From NCBI RefSeq assembly GCF_937875145.1, contig NZ_CALNCS010000141.1, positions 1-29,631 on the forward strand: a stretch of DNA of 29,631 nt, in the 5' to 3' direction. Both the position numbers and the translations under genes were made by a program. Shown here in pieces: positions 17,012-25,040 of this stretch (the first letter of the stretch is position 1; the number at the start of each line of letters is the position of its first letter). Source of the stretch: Alkalibaculum bacchi. Lineage in GTDB: Bacteria; Bacillota; Clostridia; Eubacteriales; Alkalibacteraceae. The notes beneath the pieces are model-generated. The model did no database searches, was not told where the DNA came from, and saw only the letters and a list, made by a program, of their open reading frames with translations.

Positions 17012-19117
17012 ATGACACATGTATTTAAAAAAATAATTGCAGGCAGAGAATTAATCGTGGAAATCGGAGAATTAGCGCAACTTGCTAACGGTTCTGTATT
17101 TCTAAAATATGGACAAACAAATGTTTTAGTAACTGCTTGCGCGTCTAAAAAGCCAAGAGAAGGAATAGATTTCTTTCCGTTAAGCTGTGATTACGAAGAA
17201 AAACAATATTCCGTAGGAAAAATTCCAGGAGGATTTATTAAGAGGGAAGGAAGACCTTCTGAAAAGGCAATTCTTTCTTCTAGATTAATAGATAGACCTA
17301 TACGACCATTATTCCCTGAAGGATTTCGAAATGATGTACAAGTTGTAGCTACAGTGATGAGTGTGGAGCAAGATAATTCTCCAGAAATCGTTGCAATGCT
17401 AGGCTCTTCTATTGCATTATCTATTTCAGATATTCCATTTGATGGACCAACTGGTTCTGTTTTAGTTGGTTTAATTGATGACGAATTTATCGTCAATCCT
17501 ACAGTAGAACAAAGAGAAAAAAGTGATTTGCACTTAACGGTTTCTGGTACAAAAGATGCTATCATGATGGTAGAAGCTGGAGCTAACGAAATATCAGAAG
17601 AAACTATGCTAAAAGCAATCCTATTTGCTCATGAGCAAATAAAGGATTTCGTTGCATTCCAAGAAGAAATCATAAAAGAAATTGGCAAAGAAAAAATCCA
17701 AATAAATCTTTTCAAACCGGATGAAAATATCGAAAAAGAAATTCGCGACAACTCGTCATCTAAACTTGCAGAGGCAATAAAGACAGAAGAGAAATTAGAA
17801 AGACAAGAGAAAATTGACGCTGTTAATGCAGAAATCATGGAAACCTACTTAGAAAAATATCCAGATAATAAAAGAGATATTAGCGAAGTAGCTTACAATA
17901 TGCTAAAAGAAGAAGTTCGTAGAATGATTGTTCATGATAAGATTAGACCTGACAATAGAGCACTGGATGAAATCCGACCAATTAGTTGTAACATTGGAAA
18001 GCTTGACCGTGTTCATGGATCTGGACTCTTTACAAGAGGTCAAACTCAAGTAATGTCTGTAGTCACATTAGGAGCATTAGGTGATGTACAAATTCTAGAT
18101 GGACTTTCTGAAGAAGAAGTGAAAAAAAGATATATTCACCACTACAATTTTCCATCTTTTAGCGTTGGTGAAACAAGACCAATGCGTGGACCAGGTAGAC
18201 GAGAAATTGGACATGGTGCATTAGCAGAAAGAGCATTATTACCTGTTATTCCATCTGAGGACGATTTCCCATATACTATTCGAGTAGTATCTGAAGTATT
18301 AGGCTCAAATGGTTCTTCATCCCAAGCAAGTGTTTGTGGAAGTACCTTATCCCTATTAGATGCTGGCGTTCCTATTAAAGCACCTGTAGCGGGTGTCGCT
18401 ATGGGACTTATTAAAGATGGAGATCAAGTAGCTGTTCTAACAGATATACAAGGTATGGAAGACTTCTTAGGAGATATGGACTTTAAGGTGGCTGGAACAG
18501 ATAAGGGAATTACGGCTATCCAGATGGATATTAAAATTCACGGTATCGATGAAAATGTCCTTCGAAATGCCCTTCAGCAAGCATTAAAGGGAAGACTCTT
18601 TATCCTGGACAAAATGAATGCAGTTATTTCAGAACCAAAAGATGATTTATCTCCATATGCACCAAGAATTATTACAATGGAAATTAAACCAGATAAAATT
18701 AGAGACGTAATTGGCTCTGGTGGAAAAGTAATCAATAAGATTATTGACGAAACAGGCGTTAAAATTGATATTACAGACGATGGAAAAGTATTTATCTCTT
18801 CTCCTGATTCCACTTCTGCTGAACGAGCAAAAGAAATCATTGGCAATATCACAAAGGAATATGTAGTCGGCGAAGTATATCTAGGCAAAGTTAGTCGAAT
18901 CGCAAAATTCGGAGCATTTGTAGAATTACCAGGCGGCAAAGAAGGAATGGTTCACATTTCTAAATTAGCCCATGAAAGAGTTAATGAAGTAGAAGATGTG
19001 GTCAAAATTGGCGATGAAGTGACTGTAAAAGTGATGGAAGTTGACCAACAAGGACGAATCAATCTATCGAGAAAAGCAACTCTTCCAAGACCAAAGACAA
19101 ATCATGATGATAAATAA
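17012..19117 (+). CDS. pnp: Polyribonucleotide nucleotidyltransferase (PNPase)
   Basis: Phosphorolytic 3'-to-5' exoribonuclease and RNA-tailing enzyme, a trimer central to mRNA decay. The 701-residue order is RNase PH domain 1 with the FFPLSCDYEEKQYSVGKIPGG region, an alpha-helical linker, and RNase PH domain 2 with the active-site segment DFLGDMDFKVAGTD (Asp484, Asp490). A KH domain (VIGSGGKVINKIIDETG) and an S1 domain (GKVSRIAKFGAFVELPGGKEGMVHISKL) follow. AAAGGAGGA stands just before the ATG. The 101-bp gap after the rpsO terminator contains an ATAACT/AGTTAT hairpin (16955-16960, 16972-16977) and only a weak TATATA box at 16975, so its promoter is not clear. Confidence 0.98.
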   Translation: MTHVFKKIIAGRELIVEIGELAQLANGSVFLKYGQTNVLVTACASKKPREGIDFFPLSCDYEEKQYSVGKIPGGFIKREGRPSEKAILSSRLIDRPIRPLFPEGFRNDVQVVATVMSVEQDNSPEIVAMLGSSIALSISDIPFDGPTGSVLVGLIDDEFIVNPTVEQREKSDLHLTVSGTKDAIMMVEAGANEISEETMLKAILFAHEQIKDFVAFQEEIIKEIGKEKIQINLFKPDENIEKEIRDNSSSKLAEAIKTEEKLERQEKIDAVNAEIMETYLEKYPDNKRDISEVAYNMLKEEVRRMIVHDKIRPDNRALDEIRPISCNIGKLDRVHGSGLFTRGQTQVMSVVTLGALGDVQILDGLSEEEVKKRYIHHYNFPSFSVGETRPMRGPGRREIGHGALAERALLPVIPSEDDFPYTIRVVSEVLGSNGSSSQASVCGSTLSLLDAGVPIKAPVAGVAMGLIKDGDQVAVLTDIQGMEDFLGDMDFKVAGTDKGITAIQMDIKIHGIDENVLRNALQQALKGRLFILDKMNAVISEPKDDLSPYAPRIITMEIKPDKIRDVIGSGGKVINKIIDETGVKIDITDDGKVFISSPDSTSAERAKEIIGNITKEYVVGEVYLGKVSRIAKFGAFVELPGGKEGMVHISKLAHERVNEVEDVVKIGDEVTVKVMEVDQQGRINLSRKATLPRPKTNHDDK

Positions 19118-19129
19118 GTGCCTTGGGCC

Positions 19130-19148
19130 CTTTAGCCACTAGCTTTAG
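19130..19148. repeat. Dispersed intergenic element, copy 1
   Basis: CTTTAGCCACTAGCTTT followed by AG closely matches CTTTAGTCGCTAGCTTT at 26054-26070 (15 of 17 bases). Both copies follow a stop codon and a GTGC-rich hairpin remnant, so they look like two copies of one terminator-associated repeat. The stem in this copy is poor. Confidence 0.45.
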
Positions 19149-19149
19149 G

Positions 19150-19179
19150 GTCAAGATTCTTGGCTACGCTCAGAATGAC
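19150..19179. repeat. Widespread palindromic repeat unit (GTCATTCTGAGCG type)
   Basis: Read on the minus strand, this begins GTCATTCTGAGCGTAGCC and ends AAGAATCTTGAC. It is very close to a palindromic intergenic unit of the form GTCATYCTGAGCG...AGRATCT that is scattered through many bacterial genomes. ATTCT/AGAAT form the stem, with GTC/GAC outside. Recognition is from memory of the motif. I see only one copy in this window. Confidence 0.55.
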
Positions 19180-19257
19180 TGGCGCAAGAGCTAGGATCAA
19201 AAGTAGGACTTTCATCTTAAACAGTTGTTATAAAAGAAAATATTATAGCTAGTAGAG

Positions 19258-19287
19258 ACACATAGACTTTTAGTTTATGTGTTTTTT
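19258..19287 (+). terminator. Rho-independent terminator, probably for pnp
   Basis: ACACATAGAC (19258-19267) and GTTTATGTGT (19273-19282) pair over ten positions with one G-T pair around a TTTTA loop, followed by an uninterrupted run of Ts to 19287. It lies 140 bp after the pnp stop, so the pnp transcript would have a long 3' tail including the repeats. Confidence 0.8.
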
Positions 19288-19436
19288 CGTAAATAAAAGC
19301 TTTAGCTTTCATTTGACGAGTGCCCAACTAAGGAATCAGCTTTAGCTGATTTTGAGGTGTAAAAATGCAATTTCTACATTTCGCTTTTCGCATTAAAGTT
19401 TTTTCCGTCCAACTTTTATTATTAAGGAGTAAAACG

Positions 19437-19877
19437 ATGAACAAAATAAAAATTCAAATCATTAACAAATCAAAATATCCTCTTCCTGCTTATCAAACAG
19501 AAGGTGCTGCGGGGATGGATTTATGTGCAAATCTTGATGAGCCCATTATTATAGAAAAAGGTAAGATTAAATTGATTCCTACTGGCCTTTTTATAGCCTT
19601 GCCCCTAGGATATGAGGCTCAAATTCGCTCTAGAAGTGGAATGACTCTAAAATTTGGTATAGTAGTGGCGAATGGAATAGGTACGATTGATTGTGACTAT
19701 AGAGGTGAAATTCAGGTTATACTCATCAATCTAGGAGAAAAAGATTACACGATAGACCCTGGAGAGAGAATTGCTCAAATGGTCATTAATCAATATTCTA
19801 GGGCTGTATTTGAAAAAGTAGAAGTTTTAAACGATACACTGCGTGGAGAAGGTGGCTTTGGACACTCAGGCTACTAG
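19437..19877 (+). CDS. dut: Deoxyuridine 5'-triphosphate nucleotidohydrolase (dUTPase)
   Basis: Hydrolyses dUTP to dUMP and diphosphate, keeping uracil out of DNA and supplying thymidylate precursor. The 146-residue trimeric-type protein shows all five dUTPase motifs: AAGMDLCA, RSRSGM, GIGTIDCDYRGE (with the catalytic Asp after GTI), PGERIAQ, and the flexible C-terminal RGEGGFGHSG. Position 3 of the IGTID block is Ile where many homologues have Pro (PGTID), a mild variation. I chose the ATG at 19437 behind AAGGAG because the protein then begins MNKIKIQIIN like relatives. The open frame can be extended to 19365 through repeat-derived sequence. Confidence 0.95.
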   Translation: MNKIKIQIINKSKYPLPAYQTEGAAGMDLCANLDEPIIIEKGKIKLIPTGLFIALPLGYEAQIRSRSGMTLKFGIVVANGIGTIDCDYRGEIQVILINLGEKDYTIDPGERIAQMVINQYSRAVFEKVEVLNDTLRGEGGFGHSGY

Positions 19878-19893
19878 CTGAACGCTGATAACT

Positions 19894-19915
19894 AAAGTGC
19901 CTTCGGCACTTTTTT
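19894..19915 (+). terminator. Rho-independent terminator after dut
   Basis: AAAGTGCC (19894-19901), loop TTC, GGCACTTT (19905-19912), with Ts continuing to 19915. The sequence just upstream, GCTGATAACTAAAG, recurs as GCTGATGACTAAAG at 21278-21291 before a similar hairpin. Confidence 0.85.
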
Positions 19916-19974
19916 ATCATATTTTCCCGAAAACCCTCATATGAATACATAAGATGAAGTTGGAGGCGGATGAA

Positions 19975-20217
19975 ATGAGATTTGGCGAATTAAGAGATCG
20001 AGAAATAATAAATATTGAAACTGGTGAAAAATTAGGCACTTTTGGTAATTGTGAATTAGATATTGACATCTCCACAGGACAGATTATATCTATTATCGTC
20101 ATAGAAGGTGCAGGCTCCTTTTTTTCCTTTTTAGGAAAACAGGAAGAATTCAAAACAGTGATTCCTTGGGAAAATATTAAAAAAATTGGAAAAGACACTA
20201 TTATGGTATCGATTTAA
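19975..20217 (+). CDS. YlmC/YmxH family PRC-barrel protein
   Basis: An 80-residue protein of the sporulation-associated YlmC/YmxH family, which folds as a PRC barrel. Recognisable parts are MRFGELRDREIINIETGEKLG, the acidic LDIDISTGQI turn, and the C-terminal VIPWENIKKIGKDTIMV. The molecular function is not established; PRC barrels often bind RNA or partner proteins. I chose the ATG at 19975 because GGAGGCG lies six bases upstream; the ATG at 19954 would add seven residues (MKLEADE) that encode the ribosome-binding site. Position after dut matches ymxH-like genes in Firmicutes, but the M16 peptidase partner is not beside it. Confidence 0.85.
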   Translation: MRFGELRDREIINIETGEKLGTFGNCELDIDISTGQIISIIVIEGAGSFFSFLGKQEEFKTVIPWENIKKIGKDTIMVSI

Positions 20218-20242
20218 ATGAAGGATGGTTGAACGGTAGTTA

Positions 20243-20305
20243 AATAATTATCGAGTTTCCTATCAATTTATAGATAGAAAAAGGAATTCTCAATTTTAAA
20301 TTATT
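20243..20305. repeat. Imperfect palindrome upstream of tepA
   Basis: AATAATT (20243-20249) pairs with AATTATT (20299-20305). Inside, the CGAG/CTC, TTTCC/GGAA and TATC/GATA blocks pair with mismatches and bulges. It may be a decayed miniature element. It is followed by a GCGCAAAGCG hairpin and a CGTCTAACTTTTT string resembling one before dut. No gene is present in 20218-20421. Confidence 0.4.
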
Positions 20306-20421
20306 CATTGCGCAAAGCGTATATCTCGTCCGACCGTCTAACTTTTTTAATGTATAAAAAACTAATCCAACCACATACTATAGTAAGATTGAATCTTTTA
20401 ACTATAATATGGTGGTGTGAT

Positions 20422-21126
20422 ATGAACAATAAGAATATATTTCAGAATATTAACCAAAACGAGAACGACAACGAATTACAAAACTTGCAAGAATTAGGAC
20501 AAGTGAATATTCCTGATTTTGAAAGCAGTATTTTTACTCTACCTATCATTGGAGAAATTGAAGGTCATGGAGAATTACCTCAAGGGAGAAAATCGACGAA
20601 ATACGAACATGTGATCCCCCAGCTTTTAGCCGTAGAACAAAACCCTAAGTATGAAGGTCTATTTCTTATTATTAATACAGTAGGAGGAGACGTAGAAGCA
20701 GGTCTAGCTCTTTCTGAGCTTATTTCAAGCATGAAAAAACCAAGCGTATCCCTAGTTATTGGTGGAGGTCATAGTATTGGCGTGCCATTATCCGTAAGTA
20801 CAAATCACTCCTTTATTGCACCTACAGCTTCTATGACCATCCATCCTATCCGAACAAGCGGATTAGTCATTGCAGTGTCTCAAAGCTTTGAATACTTCAA
20901 AAGGATGCAAGAGAGAATCGTCTCCTTTGTAGAGAAAAATTCAAAGATACAAAAAGATCGTTTTGAAGAGCTCATGTTAAATAACAGAGAAATGGCGAAT
21001 GACTTAGGTAGCATACTTGTAGGACAAAATGCTGTAGATGAAGGTTTGATTGATTCTGTAGGGGGATTAAGCGATGCCCTTATTAAGATTCAGGAACTTA
21101 TCGATGAAAGAAAAGCGGAAAACTAA
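20422..21126 (+). CDS. tepA: ClpP-family serine protease, TepA (YmfB) type
   Basis: A 234-residue ClpP paralogue like Bacillus subtilis TepA/YmfB, reported there as a cytosolic translocation-enhancing protein. After a 30-residue Asn-rich N-terminus the ClpP fold begins (FTLPIIGEIEGHGE). The nucleophile is Ser118 in GGGHSIGVP, the histidine is His141 in MTIHPIR, and Asp194 in ANDLGSILVG is the likely third residue. YEGLFLIINTVGGDVEAGLAL corresponds to the oxyanion-hole region. I chose the ATG at 20422 with GGTGGTG upstream; the frame reaches back to 20308 through repeat sequence with no site. It has its own terminator. Proteolytic activity is inferred from the intact triad. Confidence 0.9.
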   Translation: MNNKNIFQNINQNENDNELQNLQELGQVNIPDFESSIFTLPIIGEIEGHGELPQGRKSTKYEHVIPQLLAVEQNPKYEGLFLIINTVGGDVEAGLALSELISSMKKPSVSLVIGGGHSIGVPLSVSTNHSFIAPTASMTIHPIRTSGLVIAVSQSFEYFKRMQERIVSFVEKNSKIQKDRFEELMLNNREMANDLGSILVGQNAVDEGLIDSVGGLSDALIKIQELIDERKAEN

Positions 21127-21154
21127 TATCAAAAGTGAAAGGTGTAAGTTTATT

Positions 21155-21181
21155 ATGCACAGTTTAAAGCTGTGCATTTTT
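21155..21181 (+). terminator. Rho-independent terminator after tepA
   Basis: ATGCACAG (21155-21162) and CTGTGCAT (21170-21177) flank a TTTAAAG loop, with Ts to 21181. It stands 28 bp after the tepA stop. Confidence 0.85.
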
Positions 21182-21277
21182 ATATTATTTACAAGAGAGT
21201 AGCTTTTTTATCTTTTAAATTAAAAAAAACGCAAACTATTGTTTGTCTATAGTTTAACTACCCTTTAATCACTAATT

Positions 21278-21306
21278 GCTGATGACTAAAGCGTCGAAGG
21301 CGCTTT
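21278..21306 (+). repeat. Terminator-like hairpin with shared upstream motif
   Basis: GCTGATGACTAAAG (21278-21291) leads into a hairpin, AAAGCGTC (21288-21295), loop GAA, GGCGCTTT (21299-21306, one T-G pair), followed by CTTG rather than a T tract. The leading 14-mer differs by one base from that before the dut terminator, so it is probably a repeat-derived or decayed terminator. The rest of the 232-bp tepA-ftsK gap holds overlapping AAACTAT/ATAGTTT and CAAAC/GTTTG hairpins at 21232-21255. Confidence 0.45.
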
Positions 21307-21324
21307 CTTGTTATAGGGGTTTTG

Positions 21325-21333
21325 TGGTAAAAT
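21325..21333 (+). promoter_or_regulatory. Possible extended -10 promoter for ftsK
   Basis: TGGTAAAAT fits the extended -10 pattern TGnTATAAT with one mismatch. The best -35 at 17 bp (TTCTTG, 21305-21310) is weak. It lies 26 bp before the ftsK start, and the preceding gene is terminated, so a promoter is expected near here. Confidence 0.4.
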
Positions 21334-21358
21334 ATAGAGTAGAACCTGAGGTGATTAA

Positions 21359-23677
21359 ATGGCATCGACCACACAAAGAAAGAAAAATACGAGAAAAAAA
21401 AGTACTCGTAAAAAAAACACTAAGAAAGTAGATTTTAGGGACACAAAGTTATTTAGTGAAATTATTGGTTTAATATTTGTTTTATTCGGATCATTTGGAT
21501 TTTATGCCCTGGTGGCTAAAGACGCTGGAACAATTGGAAATTATTTGAACTCTTTATTTTACTTTCTATTTGGAAAAAGTAGTTATCTCTTTACCATATT
21601 TATTATAGTCCTTGGAGCATACTTTATCGTAAAAGGATTGACCTATTGGATGTCTGTAGCACTTCCTATAGCTTTATTTACTTTGAATTTTAGTATTGCA
21701 ATTACCATGATCGATGATCTTATCATTGAGAATATTTTTAGCTTAGATATCTTTCAAACAGCATTGCATACAAACGATGGTGGTGGATTTATAGGTATCT
21801 TTTTTACTTCAATTTTGGTAAAATTGTTTTCTACATATGGTACAATTATTATCCTGTTTATTACTACTCTCATTGCAAGCATCTTGATTTCGCGAAAATC
21901 ACTATATGAGGGAATTGTAGAGTTTAGGGAAAATCATAAAAATCGACCTAAAAGAAAAATTCTACCTAATCTTGAATTCCCTGTTGAAAAGCTAGCTTTA
22001 AACAAGTCTAAGAGATATAGTAGTCCTGAAGAGAAACCATCTACAGAACCAGAAAAAATTGTAGTAAATAAGGAAGAAAAAATCAAAATACTAGATTACG
22101 CAGATATACGCAATAAAAATTCAGAAACCAATCCTGCTATGAATAAAGGAATTAAAGTTAAGAATCAAAAAGAGGTAGAAGAAAAGATCATTCAGCTAGA
22201 AGACCAAACGAGCAATGGCCCTCTAATTCAGGACCATATACCAAAAGATTATGTCTTTCCAAGCCCTGATCTATTAAATGCGCCTATACCAGCAAATCCA
22301 AATAGCAAGAAGGAAATTATTCATAATGCAAGTACATTAGAAAAAACCCTACGAGATTTTGGTATCAATACAAAAGTTGTAGAAGTTAGTATGGGACCTA
22401 GTGTTACAAGATACGAGCTTCAATTAGAGCCAGGAGTAAAGGTGAGCAAAATTGTCAATTTGTCTAACGATTTAGCCTTAAGTTTAGCTACTACAAGCGT
22501 GCGAATCGAAGCCCCAATCCCTGGTAAATCCGCAGTAGGCATTGAAGTGCCCAATAAAGAGACATCTATTGTCAATATCAGAGAAGTATTAGATAGTACT
22601 GCCTTTAAGAATTTCAATAGTAAAATTTCTTTTGCTCTAGGAAAAGAATTGTCTGGGAATGTAGTTGTTGGTGATTTAGCTAAGATGCCTCACATCCTTA
22701 TTGCAGGAGCAACAGGATCTGGTAAGAGCGTCTGTATTAATTCCATCATTGCAAGTATTCTTTATAAAGCTACTCCTGAAGAAGTAAAGCTTATATTAAT
22801 CGATCCTAAAATGGTAGAATTAAATAATTACAATGGCATACCACATTTATTAATTCCTGTAGTAACAGAACCAAAACACGCTGCTGGAGCCTTAAATTGG
22901 GCTATAAGAGAAATGACAGAGCGTTACAAAACATTTAAAGATCAAGGTGTAAGGGATATTAACAGATATAATCAGGTTGTTGGTGAAAAGGGCAAAAAGC
23001 TCATGCCAAGGCTCGTCATCATTATAGATGAATTGGCAGATTTGATGATGGTCTCTCCTAGAGAAGTAGAAAATGCCATTTGTCGTTTGGCTCAATTAGC
23101 GAGAGCCGCAGGTATACATCTTGTCCTAGCTACTCAAAGACCTTCTGTTGACGTTATTACTGGACTGATTAAGGCAAATGTCCCTTCTAGAATTTCCTTT
23201 GCAGTATCTTCTTCGGTTGATTCAAGGACGATTTTAGATATGGGAGGAGCCGAAAAGCTCTTAGGTAGAGGAGATATGCTCTATCATCCAGTAGGTGAGG
23301 CAAAGCCAGTGCGTATACAAGGGACTTTTATATCCGACATTGAAGTAGAAAAAGTCGTAGAGTTTGTAAAGAAACAAGGAGACCCAAGCTATAGTGAAAA
23401 AGTCATTGAAGAAATTAAAGACGTTAAAGTAGCAAAAGACCATGATAACTTTGAAGATGATATGCTCCCACAAGCAATTGAACTTACCTTAGAATCTGAT
23501 ACCATATCTACATCTATGATTCAAAGGAAACTCCGGGTAGGATATGCAAGAGCGGGTAGAATTATTGATGAAATGGAAGAAAAGGGTATTATCTCTGGGC
23601 CAGAAGGAAGTAAACCTAGGAGAGTATTATTATCAAAAGAAGCATATTACGAAAATATGAAATCACAAGAAGAATAG
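21359..23677 (+). CDS. ftsK: DNA translocase FtsK/SpoIIIE family
   Basis: Membrane-anchored, septum-localised ATPase that pumps chromosomal DNA during division or sporulation. The 772-residue protein has a Lys/Arg-rich cytoplasmic start (1-30), four or five membrane helices between 34 and 177, and a charged linker to about 300. The alpha/beta motor carries Walker A GATGSGKS at 450-457 and Walker B with Asp557-Glu558 (IIIDELADLM). A C-terminal gamma winged helix (about 700-765) reads KOPS/SRS-type polarity sequences. GAGGTGA lies four bases before the ATG. Sequence alone does not separate FtsK/SftA-like from SpoIIIE roles. The family name is secure. Confidence 0.95.
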   Translation: MASTTQRKKNTRKKSTRKKNTKKVDFRDTKLFSEIIGLIFVLFGSFGFYALVAKDAGTIGNYLNSLFYFLFGKSSYLFTIFIIVLGAYFIVKGLTYWMSVALPIALFTLNFSIAITMIDDLIIENIFSLDIFQTALHTNDGGGFIGIFFTSILVKLFSTYGTIIILFITTLIASILISRKSLYEGIVEFRENHKNRPKRKILPNLEFPVEKLALNKSKRYSSPEEKPSTEPEKIVVNKEEKIKILDYADIRNKNSETNPAMNKGIKVKNQKEVEEKIIQLEDQTSNGPLIQDHIPKDYVFPSPDLLNAPIPANPNSKKEIIHNASTLEKTLRDFGINTKVVEVSMGPSVTRYELQLEPGVKVSKIVNLSNDLALSLATTSVRIEAPIPGKSAVGIEVPNKETSIVNIREVLDSTAFKNFNSKISFALGKELSGNVVVGDLAKMPHILIAGATGSGKSVCINSIIASILYKATPEEVKLILIDPKMVELNNYNGIPHLLIPVVTEPKHAAGALNWAIREMTERYKTFKDQGVRDINRYNQVVGEKGKKLMPRLVIIIDELADLMMVSPREVENAICRLAQLARAAGIHLVLATQRPSVDVITGLIKANVPSRISFAVSSSVDSRTILDMGGAEKLLGRGDMLYHPVGEAKPVRIQGTFISDIEVEKVVEFVKKQGDPSYSEKVIEEIKDVKVAKDHDNFEDDMLPQAIELTLESDTISTSMIQRKLRVGYARAGRIIDEMEEKGIISGPEGSKPRRVLLSKEAYYENMKSQEE

Positions 23678-23690
23678 GAGATTTACTTTT

Positions 23691-25040
23691 ATGAGTTACA
23701 ATGTAGGGCTAGTATCCTTAGGATGCGCCAAAAATTTAGTCGATTCTGAAATTATGTTAGGCTTAATTGAAAGAGGAAGCTATACTATTACGGAAGATCA
23801 TTCTAAAGCAGATATCATCATCATTAATACCTGTGGATTTATTGAATCTGCTAAGGAAGAATCAATAGATACGATTCTACAGTTAGGACAGTACAAAGAA
23901 AATGGGAATCTTAAGGCCCTTATTGCTACAGGTTGCCTTTCAGAAAGATACAAAGATGAACTTCTAAATGAGATTCCAGAGTTAGATGCAGTAGTGGGTA
24001 CTGGAGACTATGAAAATATCATACAGATTATAGAAGACACTTTAAAAGGAGAAAAGGTCTGCGCTTATGGACATATTGATTACTCTTTTGATGAATCTTT
24101 GCCTCGAAGAATCTCTACACCTAAGTATACCGCTTATGTAAAAATCGGAGATGGCTGTGATAATCATTGTACTTATTGTATTATCCCTTATTTAAGGGGA
24201 AAATATAGAAGTAGAAAGTTAGAGGATATTAAAAGAGAGGTTGAACAATTAGTAAACAATGGAGTAAAGGAAATCATCATTATTGCGCAAGATATTACTC
24301 AGTATGGAATCGACCTTTACGAAAAACACTCCCTGCCTATGCTTTTAAGGGAACTAGAGAAAATTGAGGGCTTAAGATGGATTCGATTATTATATGTCTA
24401 TCCTGAAAATATTGGCGAAGATCTCATAGATGTAATCAAGAACAGCAAAAAGATTTTACACTACTTAGACATCCCTCTTCAGCATACAGAAGATAGTGTA
24501 TTAAAGAAAATGGCAAGAAGAACTACAAAGACAAAAATTATAAATCTTATTAATACCCTTCGAAGAGAAATACCAGATATCATCATTCGATCTACTATTA
24601 TTACTGGTTTCCCTGGTGAAAGTGAAGAAGAGTTTGAAGCTATGGTTGAAACTTTAAAAGATCTTCAAATTGATCGATTAGGCGTATTTCCTTATTCCTT
24701 AGAAGAAGGAACTCCTGCAGCCTTATTAGGTGGGCAAATTGAAGAAGGGGTAAAAATAAGACGACAGGAACAAATCCTTGAGATGCAACAAGATATATCC
24801 TTATCTCATAATGAATCACAGGTTTCAAAAATTATAGAGGTGCTTATAGAGGGAGCGACAGATGATCCTAATACCTTTGTAGGACGCAGCTATATGGACG
24901 CCCCAGAGATTGATGGATACGTATATGTTCATTCTCAAAAGAGATTAGAGGAAGGGGATTTGTGTGTCGTTAGAATCGTAGATGCATTAGAATATGATTT
25001 AATAGGAGAGATAGTACATGGAGATGAACTTACCAAATAA
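23691..25040 (+). CDS. rimO: Ribosomal protein S12 methylthiotransferase RimO
   Basis: Radical-SAM enzyme that methylthiolates the conserved Asp of ribosomal protein S12. The 449-residue protein has the UPF0004 domain with auxiliary-cluster ligands Cys12 (SLGCAKNLVD), Cys48 (NTCGF) and Cys82 (ATGCL), the radical-SAM CxxxCxxC at Cys156, Cys160 and Cys163, and a C-terminal TRAM domain (about 380-445). CIIPYLRGKYRSR after the cluster is characteristic of RimO rather than MiaB. AGGAGAT lies upstream. It follows ftsK by 13 bp and its 3' end overlaps pgsA by 23 bp, implying translational coupling. Confidence 0.94.
   Translation: MSYNVGLVSLGCAKNLVDSEIMLGLIERGSYTITEDHSKADIIIINTCGFIESAKEESIDTILQLGQYKENGNLKALIATGCLSERYKDELLNEIPELDAVVGTGDYENIIQIIEDTLKGEKVCAYGHIDYSFDESLPRRISTPKYTAYVKIGDGCDNHCTYCIIPYLRGKYRSRKLEDIKREVEQLVNNGVKEIIIIAQDITQYGIDLYEKHSLPMLLRELEKIEGLRWIRLLYVYPENIGEDLIDVIKNSKKILHYLDIPLQHTEDSVLKKMARRTTKTKIINLINTLRREIPDIIIRSTIITGFPGESEEEFEAMVETLKDLQIDRLGVFPYSLEEGTPAALLGGQIEEGVKIRRQEQILEMQQDISLSHNESQVSKIIEVLIEGATDDPNTFVGRSYMDAPEIDGYVYVHSQKRLEEGDLCVVRIVDALEYDLIGEIVHGDELTK

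Larger units (their letters stand above)
19118..19436. other. Gene-free 319-bp region between pnp and dut
   Basis: No convincing gene lies here. From left to right it holds a short element shared with the 26-kb region (19130-19148), a widespread palindromic repeat unit (19150-19179), an AT-rich stretch, a terminator (19258-19287), two hairpins with TTTA loops (AAAGC/GCTTT at 19296-19309 and AATCAGC/GCTGATT at 19334-19351), and a frame leading into dut. GAGGTG at 19354-19359 before an ATG at 19365 would allow a 24-residue hydrophobic extension of dut, which I consider unlikely. In many Clostridia an M16-family peptidase gene occupies this place. Confidence 0.7.

Noticed and set aside
17191..17565. 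Minus-strand open frame of about 124 codons inside pnp
   Set aside because: It lies wholly within the conserved RNase PH coding sequence, with no promoter or ribosome-binding site and no recognisable domain.
19365..19436. Longer dut protein with a 24-residue hydrophobic N-terminus, starting at ATG 19365 behind GAGGTG
   Set aside because: The ATG at 19437 has a better AAGGAG site and gives the family N-terminus. The extension runs through sequence resembling the repeat before tepA. It is not excluded completely.
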